From DASZBR01 sp035943935 (lineage in GTDB: Bacteria; Pseudomonadota; Gammaproteobacteria; DASZBR01): a stretch of DNA of 64,000 bases. Location: the NCBI GenBank assembly GCA_035943935.1, contig DASZBR010000020.1, forward strand, positions 53,057 to 117,056. The letters run 5' to 3'. Of this stretch, positions 49,356 to 57,174 are shown in pieces. Position 1 is the first letter of the stretch. Each line of letters starts with the position of its first letter. The notes under the pieces are model-generated. The model worked only from the letters and a program-made list of their open reading frames with translations. It had not been told where the DNA came from and made no database searches. The position numbers and the translations under genes were made by a program.

Positions 49356-50696
49356 TTAATATTTTTCACTCAACCTATGCCACCGATACAACATAATCGA
49401 CGCGCCAATGATCATCGACACTAATCCGCCTGTGACGATTCCCGCAAGACCTAAATGAAAGGTAAACGCAAATAAATAGGCTAAGGGCATGCCAATCACC
49501 CAGATAACCAATAATCCCATAATCATCGGAAATTTTGTGTCGAATAAACCACGCGTTACGCCAATTAAAACATTTCGTACACCATCAAATATTTGTGAAA
49601 AGGCGAGTATGGCAAACACTAATACGGTGTAATGTAATACTTGCGCGTTCGCGGGATCATGAATATTAATATACGCCGACGCTAATATGTGGGGGATGCC
49701 TAAAAATAATAATGCGACGATGGCATTAACGGTTAAGACGACGGCAATACTCGCATAGCCTAATATTTTAATTTCATGGAATTTTTTTGCGCCATTCGCT
49801 TGTCCCACTAAAATTCCACTCGCTTGTGAAAAGGAGAAGAGGGGGATGACGGCGAGAAAATAATATTGATTCGCAATTTGATACGCCGCAAGCGCATGTG
49901 TGCCTAACCATCCGACCATAATGCCCGTGACAAATAACGACATGACTTCGCCGCTCATTTGTACGCTGATCGGCCAGCCCACTTTAAACATTTGTGCAAA
50001 GTGATCTAAATGCTGATGAACACGGTATTTAAATAATTCATATTTAGCGAAACTTTTTTTGAAATAAAAGAATAACGTTGTAAATATAACAAAAAAGCTA
50101 TATTGCGCAGTAAGTGCATAGCCTAATCCTGCAACACCTTGTGCCGGAAATCCGAATTTGCCAAAGATAAATATATATGCAGAGGCGACTAAAACGACCA
50201 TACCCATAAAACTGGCAGAAACTATAAGTCTTTTTTCGTGAATACCATAACCAAATTGCATATTACACGTAGCTAATAATCCAGGTATTACGGCAAATAA
50301 ATACGCATGAAAAAATGTTTGAACAATGGCTGCAATAGCCGGTGCTTGTCCGAAATAAATTAATATCGCCCCAATATGCCAATAAAATAACATCAGAGGA
50401 ATGCTGATTAAGATGGCGAGTGTCCAACCTTGCTGAACATAATTGCCGATAGATTTATATTGATTCGCGCCATAGGCATGTCCGACCAATACACTTAACG
50501 AAAATAACATCGACATGCCAGTGACGACGGTCGCGATTTGTGTGGAATAAATTAATGCACTTGCCGCTAATACTTGGTGTCCCAATTGTGCAAGCATGGT
50601 CATGCATAAAAAGCTGCTGGCGACGTTAATTAATTGTGTGCCTCCCATAGGCAATGCGAGCGAGAAAATTCGCTTAGAGGCTTCGACTAAATTCAT
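49356..50696 (-). CDS. MATE family efflux transporter
   Basis: 446 residues and 12 membrane helices in two halves. Internal symmetry is visible: LALPMGGTQLINVASSFLCM in the first half and VGWPISVQMSGEVMSLFVTG in the second. Loop SQASGILVGQANGAKKFHEI is the typical second-half motif. Na+ or H+ driven drug or metabolite export. GGAG before the ATG. It ends one base from the ilvE stop. Confidence 0.88.
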   Translation of the reverse strand: MNLVEASKRIFSLALPMGGTQLINVASSFLCMTMLAQLGHQVLAASALIYSTQIATVVTGMSMLFSLSVLVGHAYGANQYKSIGNYVQQGWTLAILISIPLMLFYWHIGAILIYFGQAPAIAAIVQTFFHAYLFAVIPGLLATCNMQFGYGIHEKRLIVSASFMGMVVLVASAYIFIFGKFGFPAQGVAGLGYALTAQYSFFVIFTTLFFYFKKSFAKYELFKYRVHQHLDHFAQMFKVGWPISVQMSGEVMSLFVTGIMVGWLGTHALAAYQIANQYYFLAVIPLFSFSQASGILVGQANGAKKFHEIKILGYASIAVVLTVNAIVALLFLGIPHILASAYINIHDPANAQVLHYTVLVFAILAFSQIFDGVRNVLIGVTRGLFDTKFPMIMGLLVIWVIGMPLAYLFAFTFHLGLAGIVTGGLVSMIIGASIMLYRWHRLSEKY

Positions 50697-50709
50697 GGGG
50701 TTCTCCAGT

Positions 50710-50740
50710 TGTCATCCCGAGCGTAGCGAGGGATCTCGAG
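50710..50740. repeat. TGTCATCCCGAGCGTAGCGAGGGATCTCGAG repeat core (short palindromic)
   Basis: A CCCGAGCG-TAG-CGAGGG hairpin preceded by TGTCAT, the common short dispersed repeat type related to those at 19932 and 36762. It lies between the MATE gene and smpB. Confidence 0.5.
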
Positions 50741-50765
50741 AATAAGCTATATAGATACTATAGGG

Positions 50766-51230
50766 TCAAGACTTCTTCGTATGCGCGCGAATCACTCGCG
50801 CTTTTTCACGCACCCAATCTTGGGTCTTTTTCGTTTCGCGTTTATCATGAGCTTTTTTACCTTTCGCTAAACCCAGTTCTAATTTAACAGTTCCCTTTTT
50901 CCAATACATGGCGAGGGGAATGAGGGTATAACCTTTGCGTTCAACCGCGCCAATTAATTTGCTGATTTCTTTCGCGTGTAACAGCAATTTTCGGGTGCGT
51001 GTGGGGTCCGGTTCAAAATGCGTTGAGACGGTTTTGAGCGGCGTAATGTTCATGCCGAGTAACCAGACTTCGTTGTTTTTTACAATGGCGTGGGCATCGA
51101 CCAGTTGTGCGCGACCCTCACGCAAACTTTTCACTTCCCAGCCTTGGAGTACCACGCCGGCTTCATAGCGATCGGTGATTGCATAATCATGAAAGGCTTT
51201 TTTGTTCTGTGTAATGGGCTTTTGAGTCAT
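50766..51230 (-). CDS. smpB: SsrA-binding protein SmpB
   Basis: 154 residues. It carries tmRNA to stalled ribosomes. NKKAFHDYAITDRYEAGVVL at the start, GWEVKSLREGRAQLVDAHAI, KLLLHAKEISKLIGAVERKG, YTLIPLAMYWKKGTVKLELG and KKAHDKRETKKTQDW with the basic C-terminal tail match the family closely. I chose the ATG at 51230; earlier codons run into the divergent ratA region. Confidence 0.95.
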   Translation of the reverse strand: MTQKPITQNKKAFHDYAITDRYEAGVVLQGWEVKSLREGRAQLVDAHAIVKNNEVWLLGMNITPLKTVSTHFEPDPTRTRKLLLHAKEISKLIGAVERKGYTLIPLAMYWKKGTVKLELGLAKGKKAHDKRETKKTQDWVREKARVIRAHTKKS

Positions 51231-51257
51231 TGCGAAAGTATAACAGATCATGAAACA

Positions 51258-51701
51258 ATGCACGCACTTATGACCACCATACACCGCAAAAGACCGCTAT
51301 CTTACTCTGCCAGTCAGATGTTTGGACTGGTCGACGATATCGATAAATACAAGCTTTTTTTGCCTTGGTGTAAAGACAGTCGTGTACTATCTCGGACGGA
51401 CGATGAAGTTCGCGCGACACTGGTTTTATCTGCAGGCGGATTACACAAATCATTCACGACCTGCAATAGATTACAAAAAGATAAAATGATAGAAATTGGT
51501 TTAGTGAACGGACCGTTTAAATTATTAGAGGGTTTCTGGCGATTTCATCAGGACAGTGAAACAAAATGTACCGTAGAATTTGATTTGGAATTTGAATTTT
51601 CCAGTAAATTTTTAAGCTTAGCGTTCTCTCCCGTATTTCATCAAGTAGCCAGTACCTTGGTTGATGCGTTTGAGAAACGCGCGAATCATCTGTATGGCTA
51701 G
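51258..51701 (+). CDS. ratA: RatA family ribosome-associated toxin/ubiquinone-binding START domain protein
   Basis: 147 residues, or 143 if it begins at the ATG at 51270. SYSASQMFGLVDDIDKYKLF then LPWCKDSRVLSRTDDEVRAT is the start of the RatA/Coq10 fold, and the helical C-terminus SPVFHQVASTLVDAFEKRAN is characteristic. E. coli RatA blocks 70S formation; related Coq10 proteins bind ubiquinone. Divergent from smpB and overlapping rnfH by eight bases, the conserved smpB-ratA-rnfH order in gammaproteobacteria. Confidence 0.88.
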   Translation: MHALMTTIHRKRPLSYSASQMFGLVDDIDKYKLFLPWCKDSRVLSRTDDEVRATLVLSAGGLHKSFTTCNRLQKDKMIEIGLVNGPFKLLEGFWRFHQDSETKCTVEFDLEFEFSSKFLSLAFSPVFHQVASTLVDAFEKRANHLYG

Positions 51702-51996
51702 TGTTGAAGTTGTCTATGCAAAACCAAATAAACAATGGATTATTAATCTTGAGTTAGATTTACCTGCCAGTATTCTCGACGCCATACATAAATCCAATAT
51801 TTTAAATTTATGTCCTGATATAGATTTAAGTATTAATAAAGTCGGTATTTTTGGCGAAATAGCAGAGCTATCCACTTTATTAAAACATAAAGACCGCGTG
51901 GAAATATACAGACCTTTGGAGATGGATCCCATGACAAAACGTTTTCAGCGTGTCGCCGCTCAGCGAAAAAATAAGAAGAATAAATACCATGAATAA
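51694..51996 (+). CDS. rnfH: RnfH family protein
   Basis: 100 residues with a ubiquitin-like fold: VEVVYAKPNKQWIINLELDL, then KVGIFGEIAELSTLLKHKDR, VEIYRPLEMDPMTKRFQRVA. The DRVEIYRPL segment is strictly typical. The role is unknown; it regularly sits by ratA. Its stop overlaps the ubiA start. Confidence 0.9.
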   Translation: MASVEVVYAKPNKQWIINLELDLPASILDAIHKSNILNLCPDIDLSINKVGIFGEIAELSTLLKHKDRVEIYRPLEMDPMTKRFQRVAAQRKNKKNKYHE

Positions 51997-52828
51997 CCTT
52001 AATAAACTTAAAAAAAATAAATATATTCGCTTGATGCGATTAGATAAACCCATTGGAATTTTATTATTACTGTGGCCAACGCTATGGGCAGTATGGACAG
52101 CAGGGCAGGGACATCCCAGCGTAAAAATTATTATAATATTTACGTTAGGCGTAATTATTATGCGCAGCGCGGGATGTATTATTAATGATATTGCAGACAG
52201 AGAAATTGATAAGTATGTCAAGCGCACAAAAACAAGGCCTATTACAGCCGGCGAAGTCAGTGTCAAAAATGCGTTAATATTATTTTTTGGTTTATTAATT
52301 ATTGCTTTTGTATTGGTTTTACAGCTTAATTTATTTGCCATATTACTTTCTGTCATAGCGTTGAATCTTGCTTGCTTATATCCTTTTACAAAAAGATTTT
52401 TATATTATCCCCAATTGTTTTTAGGCTTAGCGTTTGCGGCGAGTATTCCAATGGCATTTGCCGCTGAATTGAATTATTTGCCGGTAGAATGCTGGGTGAT
52501 GTTTGCGGTGGGTGTGTTATGGCCCTTAATGTACGACACACAATATGCCATGGTAGACAGAGAAGATGATATCAAGCTTCATGTTAAATCCACGGCTATA
52601 TTATTGGGTAAATGGGATGTTTATTTTATTGGTTTATTACAGGCTGTATTATTAATTTTATTATTTATTACGGGGCTGAGAGTGAGTTTGATCGTCATGG
52701 GTGGATTATTTGGCTACCAATTGTATCTAATCAAAAATAGAGATAGACAGAATTGCTTTAAGGCTTTCTTGAATAACCAATGGGTTGGGTTGGCGATATT
52801 TTTAGGGAGTGTGTTGCCATGGATGTGA
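51989..52828 (+). CDS. ubiA: 4-hydroxybenzoate polyprenyltransferase
   Basis: 279 residues, about nine membrane helices. Adds the prenyl chain to 4-hydroxybenzoate in ubiquinone synthesis. MRLDKPIGILLLLWPTLWAV at the start, the first Asp-rich motif NDIADREIDKYVKRTKTRPI, and the second YDTQYAMVDREDDI are intact. Being next to ratA (a Coq10 relative) suits a ubiquinone link. Chorismate made by the aro operon is the source of the substrate. Confidence 0.92.
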   Translation: MNNLNKLKKNKYIRLMRLDKPIGILLLLWPTLWAVWTAGQGHPSVKIIIIFTLGVIIMRSAGCIINDIADREIDKYVKRTKTRPITAGEVSVKNALILFFGLLIIAFVLVLQLNLFAILLSVIALNLACLYPFTKRFLYYPQLFLGLAFAASIPMAFAAELNYLPVECWVMFAVGVLWPLMYDTQYAMVDREDDIKLHVKSTAILLGKWDVYFIGLLQAVLLILLFITGLRVSLIVMGGLFGYQLYLIKNRDRQNCFKAFLNNQWVGLAIFLGSVLPWM

Positions 52829-53676
52829 GTGTAATAATAGTCAATTACAATACGGCAGATTTGATCAAAAATTGTATAGCGTCTGTTTTAATGCAAAAAA
52901 ATATCAGTCTGGAAATCATCGTGGTTGATAATGCCAGTAAAGATAATAGCCTAGCCGTATTAGAAAAACTTGAAGATAAAATACGTGTTATAGCAAATAA
53001 AGATAATCTGGGTTTTGGTAAAGCGAACAATCAAGGATTTAAAGTTTCTTCGGGAAAGACTATTTTTTTGCTGAATCCTGATGCGGTATTAGCATCAAAT
53101 AATGTGCTGGAAACTCTTTTGAATTTCATGGAAAAAAATACGGGCGTGGGTATCGTGGGGCCTAGAGTCATGGGTGACAATAAAGCGACACAACCTCAAA
53201 CGCAGTATCCAGGTCAAAGTCACTTAAAAAAACCATTAGAAACTTTACCCGGTAAAATTGCCTGGATTATTGGCGCGAGCATGTTTATTCGTCGCGAAGT
53301 ATACGAAAAAATGAAGGGTTTTGATGAAGATTATTTTCTGTACGGTGAAGAAGCGGATCTGTGTTTGCGTGTGCGCAGAGCAGGATGGATGATCGATTAT
53401 GTGGATGATGTTACGGTAGAACATATGGGGCATGGAAGTGAACGAACATCAACCACACGAGAGTATTGGGTCAAAAAACAAGCGGGAATTATATTGTTTT
53501 ATAAAAAAAATTATGGATTGGCTGAGGCTAAAAAATTAATACAGAGAGAGATTAAAAAAGCTAAGCTAAGATTATTTATGTTGAAATTTATTAAAGATGC
53601 TGAGAAGCAAGGGCGATATGAAGCGATCTTAGCGGTTTCTCAAAAAGAATTACTCCGCGCTTCGCTTCTTACTTGA
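52819..53676 (+). CDS. Glycosyltransferase family 2 (rhamnosyltransferase-like)
   Basis: 285 residues. GT-A fold: VSVIIVNYNTADLIKNCIAS, VVDNASKDNSL, NKDNLGFGKANNQGFK, LLNPDAVL with the Asp of the metal site, GASMFIRREVYEKMKGFDED and YFLYGEEADLCLRVRRAGW. These are marks of GT2 enzymes such as WbbL that extend lipopolysaccharide or capsule sugars. Begins inside the ubiA end (10-base overlap). Its end overlaps the convergent rimK end by 27 bases. Confidence 0.85.
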   Translation: MDVSVIIVNYNTADLIKNCIASVLMQKNISLEIIVVDNASKDNSLAVLEKLEDKIRVIANKDNLGFGKANNQGFKVSSGKTIFLLNPDAVLASNNVLETLLNFMEKNTGVGIVGPRVMGDNKATQPQTQYPGQSHLKKPLETLPGKIAWIIGASMFIRREVYEKMKGFDEDYFLYGEEADLCLRVRRAGWMIDYVDDVTVEHMGHGSERTSTTREYWVKKQAGIILFYKKNYGLAEAKKLIQREIKKAKLRLFMLKFIKDAEKQGRYEAILAVSQKELLRASLLT

Positions 53677-54567
53677 ACGGTTCAACGCCTTATCTTCAAC
53701 GAATTTAATAATTTTGGTGGCGATGTCAATTTTGGTAAAGCTTTCTATTCCTGCTAAACCTGGCGATGAATTGACTTCCATAATTAAAGGCCCGCGATCA
53801 GAGCGCAGTAAATCTACACCGGCGACATTTAAACCAATAATTTTTGTGGCACGAATCGCCATTTGTTTTTCTTCACTCGTCACGTGCGCCGCTTCGGCAC
53901 TTCCTCCACGATGAAGATTAGAGCGAAATTCTCCCTGACCTGCTGTACGTTTCATCGCAGCAACGACTTTTCCGTCGACCACAAAACAACGAATGTCTGA
54001 ACCTTGCGATTCTTTAATATATTCTTGAACGACAAAATGTGCTTTTAAATTTAAGAACGCTTCAATGACACTGCGTGCCGCTTTATGCGTTTCTGCCATC
54101 ACAACACCCACACCTTGCGTGCCTTCCAATAATTTAATGACGAGCGGTGCACCGCCGACCATCTTAATTAAATCGTCAATTTGATCTGGGGAGTGCGCAA
54201 ATCCTGTCGTCGGTAATCCGACACCTTTGCGTGATAATAATTGAATCGCACGTAATTTATCGCGTGAACGTGAAATGGCAATGGATGAGTTTGTGGCAAA
54301 CACACCTTTCATTTCGAATTGTCGTAAGACAGCAGTACCGTAAAAAGTAACCGAAGCACCAATACGCGGAATAACGGCATCAAATTCCCCTAAGTCTTCG
54401 CCTTTATAATGAATTTCAGGGAGTTGTGATTGAACGCTCATATAAGAGCGCAGCGGATCAATGACGCGTACATGATGCCCGCGTGCTTTTGCTATTTCAA
54501 ATAATCGTCGGGTGGAATATAAGCGTGGGCGGCGAGAGAGAATGGCAATACGCAGTGACCGAGTCAT
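53650..54567 (-). CDS. rimK: Ribosomal protein S6 glutamate ligase RimK (ATP-grasp)
   Basis: 305 residues. Adds glutamate residues to the C-terminus of ribosomal protein S6. IAILSRRPRLYSTRRLFEIA at the start, PRIGASVTFYGTAVLRQFE, PLVIKLLEGTQGVGVVMAET (ATP-binding Lys), GSDIRCFVVDGKVVAAMKR and LIMEVNSSPGLAGIE are RimK. It is preceded by a RimB-type protease gene; overlap four bases. Confidence 0.93.
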   Translation of the reverse strand: MTRSLRIAILSRRPRLYSTRRLFEIAKARGHHVRVIDPLRSYMSVQSQLPEIHYKGEDLGEFDAVIPRIGASVTFYGTAVLRQFEMKGVFATNSSIAISRSRDKLRAIQLLSRKGVGLPTTGFAHSPDQIDDLIKMVGGAPLVIKLLEGTQGVGVVMAETHKAARSVIEAFLNLKAHFVVQEYIKESQGSDIRCFVVDGKVVAAMKRTAGQGEFRSNLHRGGSAEAAHVTSEEKQMAIRATKIIGLNVAGVDLLRSDRGPLIMEVNSSPGLAGIESFTKIDIATKIIKFVEDKALNRSSKKRSAE

Positions 54568-55007
54568 GAAGGTTTTTTGTTCCCTAATTTTCCAAATAAA
54601 TAAGAGGCGGCTGGATCAATCATTAATTTTTTTCCTTTCATCGCGGTGCGCCCCAGTAACATACGAAAGCGCATATCATCCCGACTTGTGAGCGTAATTT
54701 CAATAGGCCATTCCATATCGCCAATTTTAATTAAGGTTTCAATCACAGGACGTTGTTCGCGATGACCACCGGAGTCAGAGACCCATCGCATTTCTTTGAG
54801 GGGTGCGATGCATTTAATCACAGGAGTTGATTTGCGTTGGCGAGGGTGAATATAAAATCGCACTTTATGAATATTATCTTCGGTAAAATACACTAATTTA
54901 AATGCGTGAAGTGCTGACGTACGCGCGCCGGTATCAATTTTTGCTTTTAACGGTGGAATACCTAATTCGGGGAAGCCAATCCATTCACGCCATCCAATGG
55001 TATGCAT
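54564..55007 (-). CDS. RimB-like/retropepsin-type Zn_protease family protein
   Basis: 147 residues. IGWREWIGFPELGIPPLKAK then IDTGARTSALHAFKL has the Asp-Thr-Gly of a single-lobe aspartic protease, although the family is named ATP-dependent zinc protease. RMLLGRTAMKGKKLMIDPAA near the end is typical. Members lie beside rimK; in Pseudomonas RimB trims the glutamate tails added by RimK, and that is the likely job here. Confidence 0.82.
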   Translation of the reverse strand: MHTIGWREWIGFPELGIPPLKAKIDTGARTSALHAFKLVYFTEDNIHKVRFYIHPRQRKSTPVIKCIAPLKEMRWVSDSGGHREQRPVIETLIKIGDMEWPIEITLTSRDDMRFRMLLGRTAMKGKKLMIDPAASYLFGKLGNKKPS

Positions 55008-55010
55008 AGA

Positions 55011-55388
55011 TTATTTCACTATAGATAATATCGGTTTATCGTCAGCGGGAGGAGGAGGAGGGCCACCACCATCATCATCACTGGTATCGAACATCATGCC
55101 TTCGCCGGTTTCGCGTGCATAAATCGCGCTCACCGCACCGATAGGAACGTACACTTGCATCGGTACACCACCAAATCGTGCATTAAATGAAATGGCTTCA
55201 TTGTCCATTTGAAGGTTGTGAGCGGCTTCCATTGAAATATTTAAAACGATTTGACCGTCTTTGACATATTGCAGGGGAATTTTGAGATATTTTTTGGAGG
55301 CATCAACATTGATATGCGGAACCATATGATTGTCAGCAATCCATTCATACAGCGCACGTAAAAAATACGGTTTATTGGATGTCATCAT
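55011..55388 (-). CDS. sspB: ClpXP protease adaptor SspB
   Basis: 125 residues. SNKPYFLRALYEWIADNHMV then PHINVDASKKYLKIP, IVLNISMEAAHNLQMDNEAI and the core ISFNARFGGVPMQVYVPIGA match SspB; an acidic Asp/Gly/Pro linker and a final KPILSIVK, the ClpX-binding tail, follow. It delivers ssrA-tagged proteins to ClpXP. The ATG at 55388 is eight bases after GGGA; ATGs at 55394 and 55385 are options. Immediately follows sspA. Confidence 0.9.
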   Translation of the reverse strand: MMTSNKPYFLRALYEWIADNHMVPHINVDASKKYLKIPLQYVKDGQIVLNISMEAAHNLQMDNEAISFNARFGGVPMQVYVPIGAVSAIYARETGEGMMFDTSDDDGGGPPPPPADDKPILSIVK

Positions 55389-55399
55389 AAGCATTGTCC

Positions 55400-56026
55400 C
55401 TATGCGTATTCTCTTTCTGCAGCACTTAGACTTGTTTTAAACGATGGCCTTTCACTGATTTTTGCTAAGTATACGTGTACCGCTTTAGCTTGAGTGGGTA
55501 ATGTAATTCCCAGTCGTGGCAACTGCCAGAGAAGAGGCGCGATACAACAATCTAATAATGAAAATTCTTCGCTTAAGAAAAAGGGCATGCTCGCAAACAC
55601 CGGTGCAAAACTTAAAATGCTGTCGGTTAATGATTTTCGTGCGGCGATAATTTCGCTTTCGTTTTTGCTGGTCAAAATAACGTTAACTAAGCTGTACCAT
55701 TCTCTTTCAATGCGTAACATCATCAAGCGCGTTTTTGCGCGAGCGATTGGATAAACAGGTAATAATGGCGGATGCGGAAAACGTTCGTCTAAATATTCAG
55801 CAATAATACTGGGTTCGTACAACACTAAATCGCGATCAACCAGTGTAGGCAATGTTCCATACGGATTAATTTTGAGTAATTCTTCAGGCGGTGAGGCGGG
55901 ATCAACTTCAATAATATCGGCGGGAACACTTTTTTCTGAAACGACAATCTTAATCCGATGACTATTGATATCGAACTTGTCGACATAAAGCGTCATATTC
56001 GAACGCTTGTTATTCATCACGGCCAT
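55400..56026 (-). CDS. sspA: Stringent starvation protein SspA
   Basis: 208 residues with glutathione S-transferase fold and RNA polymerase-associated function. MTLYVDKFDINSHRIKIVVS, PEELLKINPYGTLPTLVDRD, LVLYEPSIIAEYLDERFPHP with the SspA PHP turn, then PARAKTR-like region and FSLLDCCIAPLLWQLPRLGI. sspA-sspB order is as in E. coli and follows rplM-rpsI and a tRNA gene. Start could also be the ATG at 55996. Confidence 0.92.
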   Translation of the reverse strand: MAVMNNKRSNMTLYVDKFDINSHRIKIVVSEKSVPADIIEVDPASPPEELLKINPYGTLPTLVDRDLVLYEPSIIAEYLDERFPHPPLLPVYPIARAKTRLMMLRIEREWYSLVNVILTSKNESEIIAARKSLTDSILSFAPVFASMPFFLSEEFSLLDCCIAPLLWQLPRLGITLPTQAKAVHVYLAKISERPSFKTSLSAAEREYA

Positions 56027-56045
56027 AATTGGAAACCTTTTCAGT

Positions 56046-56119
56046 TGGCTGGGGGACTAGGATTCGAACCTAGGTTAACGGAGTCAGAGTCCGTAGTCCT
56101 ACCACTAGACGATCCCCCA
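56046..56119 (-). tRNA. tRNA-Gln (anticodon CUG)
   Basis: 74 bases including CCA. Acceptor TGGGGGA pairs with TCCCCCA; the anticodon stem-loop is ACGGA-CTCTGAC-TCCGT, giving CUG; T arm CTAGGTTCGAATCCTAG. The first pair U-A is typical of tRNA-Gln. Confidence 0.92.
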
Positions 56120-56145
56120 AAGGATCATCTATTTTTAATACTAAA

Positions 56146-56571
56146 TTATCGCTTAGAGTATTGTTCGTCTTTACGGGCTTTCTTCAAGCCGTACTTCTTA
56201 CGTTCGACTTCTCTTGAATCTCGTGTCATCAATCCGGCTGCTTTCAAAGCGGGGCGGGTTGTTGCGTCATAAGCGACCAATGCACGTGAAATACCGTGAG
56301 CAATGGCATCTGCTTGTCCTGTCGTGCCACCACCTGCAACTGTTATATAGAGTGAGACTTTTGAAATCCCTGCAATCTTGAGGGGTAGTCTAACACGAAT
56401 ACGGGATGTTTTACGGCCAAAGTACTGCTCAACCGTCTTTCCGTTGATAGAAATTTCGCCATCATTGCCAGGCTTTAAGAAGACACGAGCCGAGGAGGTC
56501 TTACGACGTCCTGTGGCATAAACGATGTCCGAGGTCTTAGATTTTTTTGAAGTTGATTTTGGCTTTGCCAT
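56146..56571 (-). CDS. rpsI: 30S ribosomal protein S9
   Basis: 141 residues, slightly long at the N-terminus (basic KPKSTSKKSKTSD). VYATGRRKTSSARVFLKPGN, VEQYFGRKTSR, GGGTTGQADAIAHGISRALV and the ending KKYGLKKARKDEQYSKR are typical. The final Lys-Arg reaches the P site tRNA. Four bases after rplM. Confidence 0.97.
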   Translation of the reverse strand: MAKPKSTSKKSKTSDIVYATGRRKTSSARVFLKPGNDGEISINGKTVEQYFGRKTSRIRVRLPLKIAGISKVSLYITVAGGGTTGQADAIAHGISRALVAYDATTRPALKAAGLMTRDSREVERKKYGLKKARKDEQYSKR

Positions 56572-56575
56572 AAAA

Positions 56576-57001
56576 CTAGTCCTTAATGTCGAGGATTTGT
56601 GGTTGTTGTGCGGTGTGAGGGTGTTCGGCGCCTGGATAGACTTTCAGCTTACGGAACATTTCACGACCCAAGATGTTCTTTGGAAGCATACCCTTGATGG
56701 CTCTTTCGAACGCTTTGGTCATCGGCATGTTTTTCAATAGGGTTTTCTTTAAGCCACCTGGGTACCCAGAATGGTTATAGTAAATTTTGGCGTTTAATTT
56801 GTTACCCGTCACTTTGATTTTGTCGGCGTTGGTGATGATGATGTAATCGCCGGTATCGACGTGTTTCGTGAATTCTGGCTTATGTTTACCGCGTAAACGG
56901 CGTGCAACTTCGGTTGCTAAGCGGCCTAAAATCAAGCCATCTGCGTTGATGATGAACCAATCACGTTTTACGGTTTCTGCTCTTGCGTTGAATGTACTCA
57001 T
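56576..57001 (-). CDS. rplM: 50S ribosomal protein L13
   Basis: 141 residues. RDWFIINADGLILGRLATEV-type start, ARRLRGKHKPEFTKHVDTGD, YIIITNADKIKVTGNKLNAK, HSGYPGGLKKT, and KVYPGAEHPHTAQQPQ. Head of the rplM-rpsI operon. Confidence 0.97.
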   Translation of the reverse strand: MSTFNARAETVKRDWFIINADGLILGRLATEVARRLRGKHKPEFTKHVDTGDYIIITNADKIKVTGNKLNAKIYYNHSGYPGGLKKTLLKNMPMTKAFERAIKGMLPKNILGREMFRKLKVYPGAEHPHTAQQPQILDIKD

Positions 57002-57010
57002 TTTTTTCGT

Positions 57011-57027
57011 GCTCCCTCCAAAGGAGC
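57011..57027 (-). promoter_or_regulatory. Small hairpin over the rplM ribosome-binding site
   Basis: Minus strand GCTCC-TTTGGAG-GGAGC lies 10-26 bases before the rplM ATG and holds the GGAGGGAG Shine-Dalgarno sequence in its 3' half. It may let L13 control its own translation. Short stem; could be chance. Confidence 0.35.
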
Positions 57028-57111
57028 GCGATTCTACATTAGAAATGGGGGTTTAGACAAGGCAAATCTTCCCGGAGTGGGGTGGCTTTTTGTGGAATAT
57101 ATCGTGTCTTC

Positions 57112-57144
57112 CTTAATATTTCCTTAATGTTCGTCTGGTAGAGT
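57112..57144 (+). promoter_or_regulatory. PmrA-box-like promoter of orphan gene 57175
   Basis: Tandem repeat CTTAATATT (57112-57120), TC, CTTAATGTT (57123-57131), then exactly 7 bases and -10 TAGAGT (57139-57144). It matches the PmrA consensus cTTAATatT-N2-cTTAATatT known from Legionella and Coxiella effector promoters. Gene ATG is 30 bases further. Confidence 0.75.
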
Positions 57145-57174
57145 GGGGGATGTTAAAAAGAGAGGGGTCCCAAA

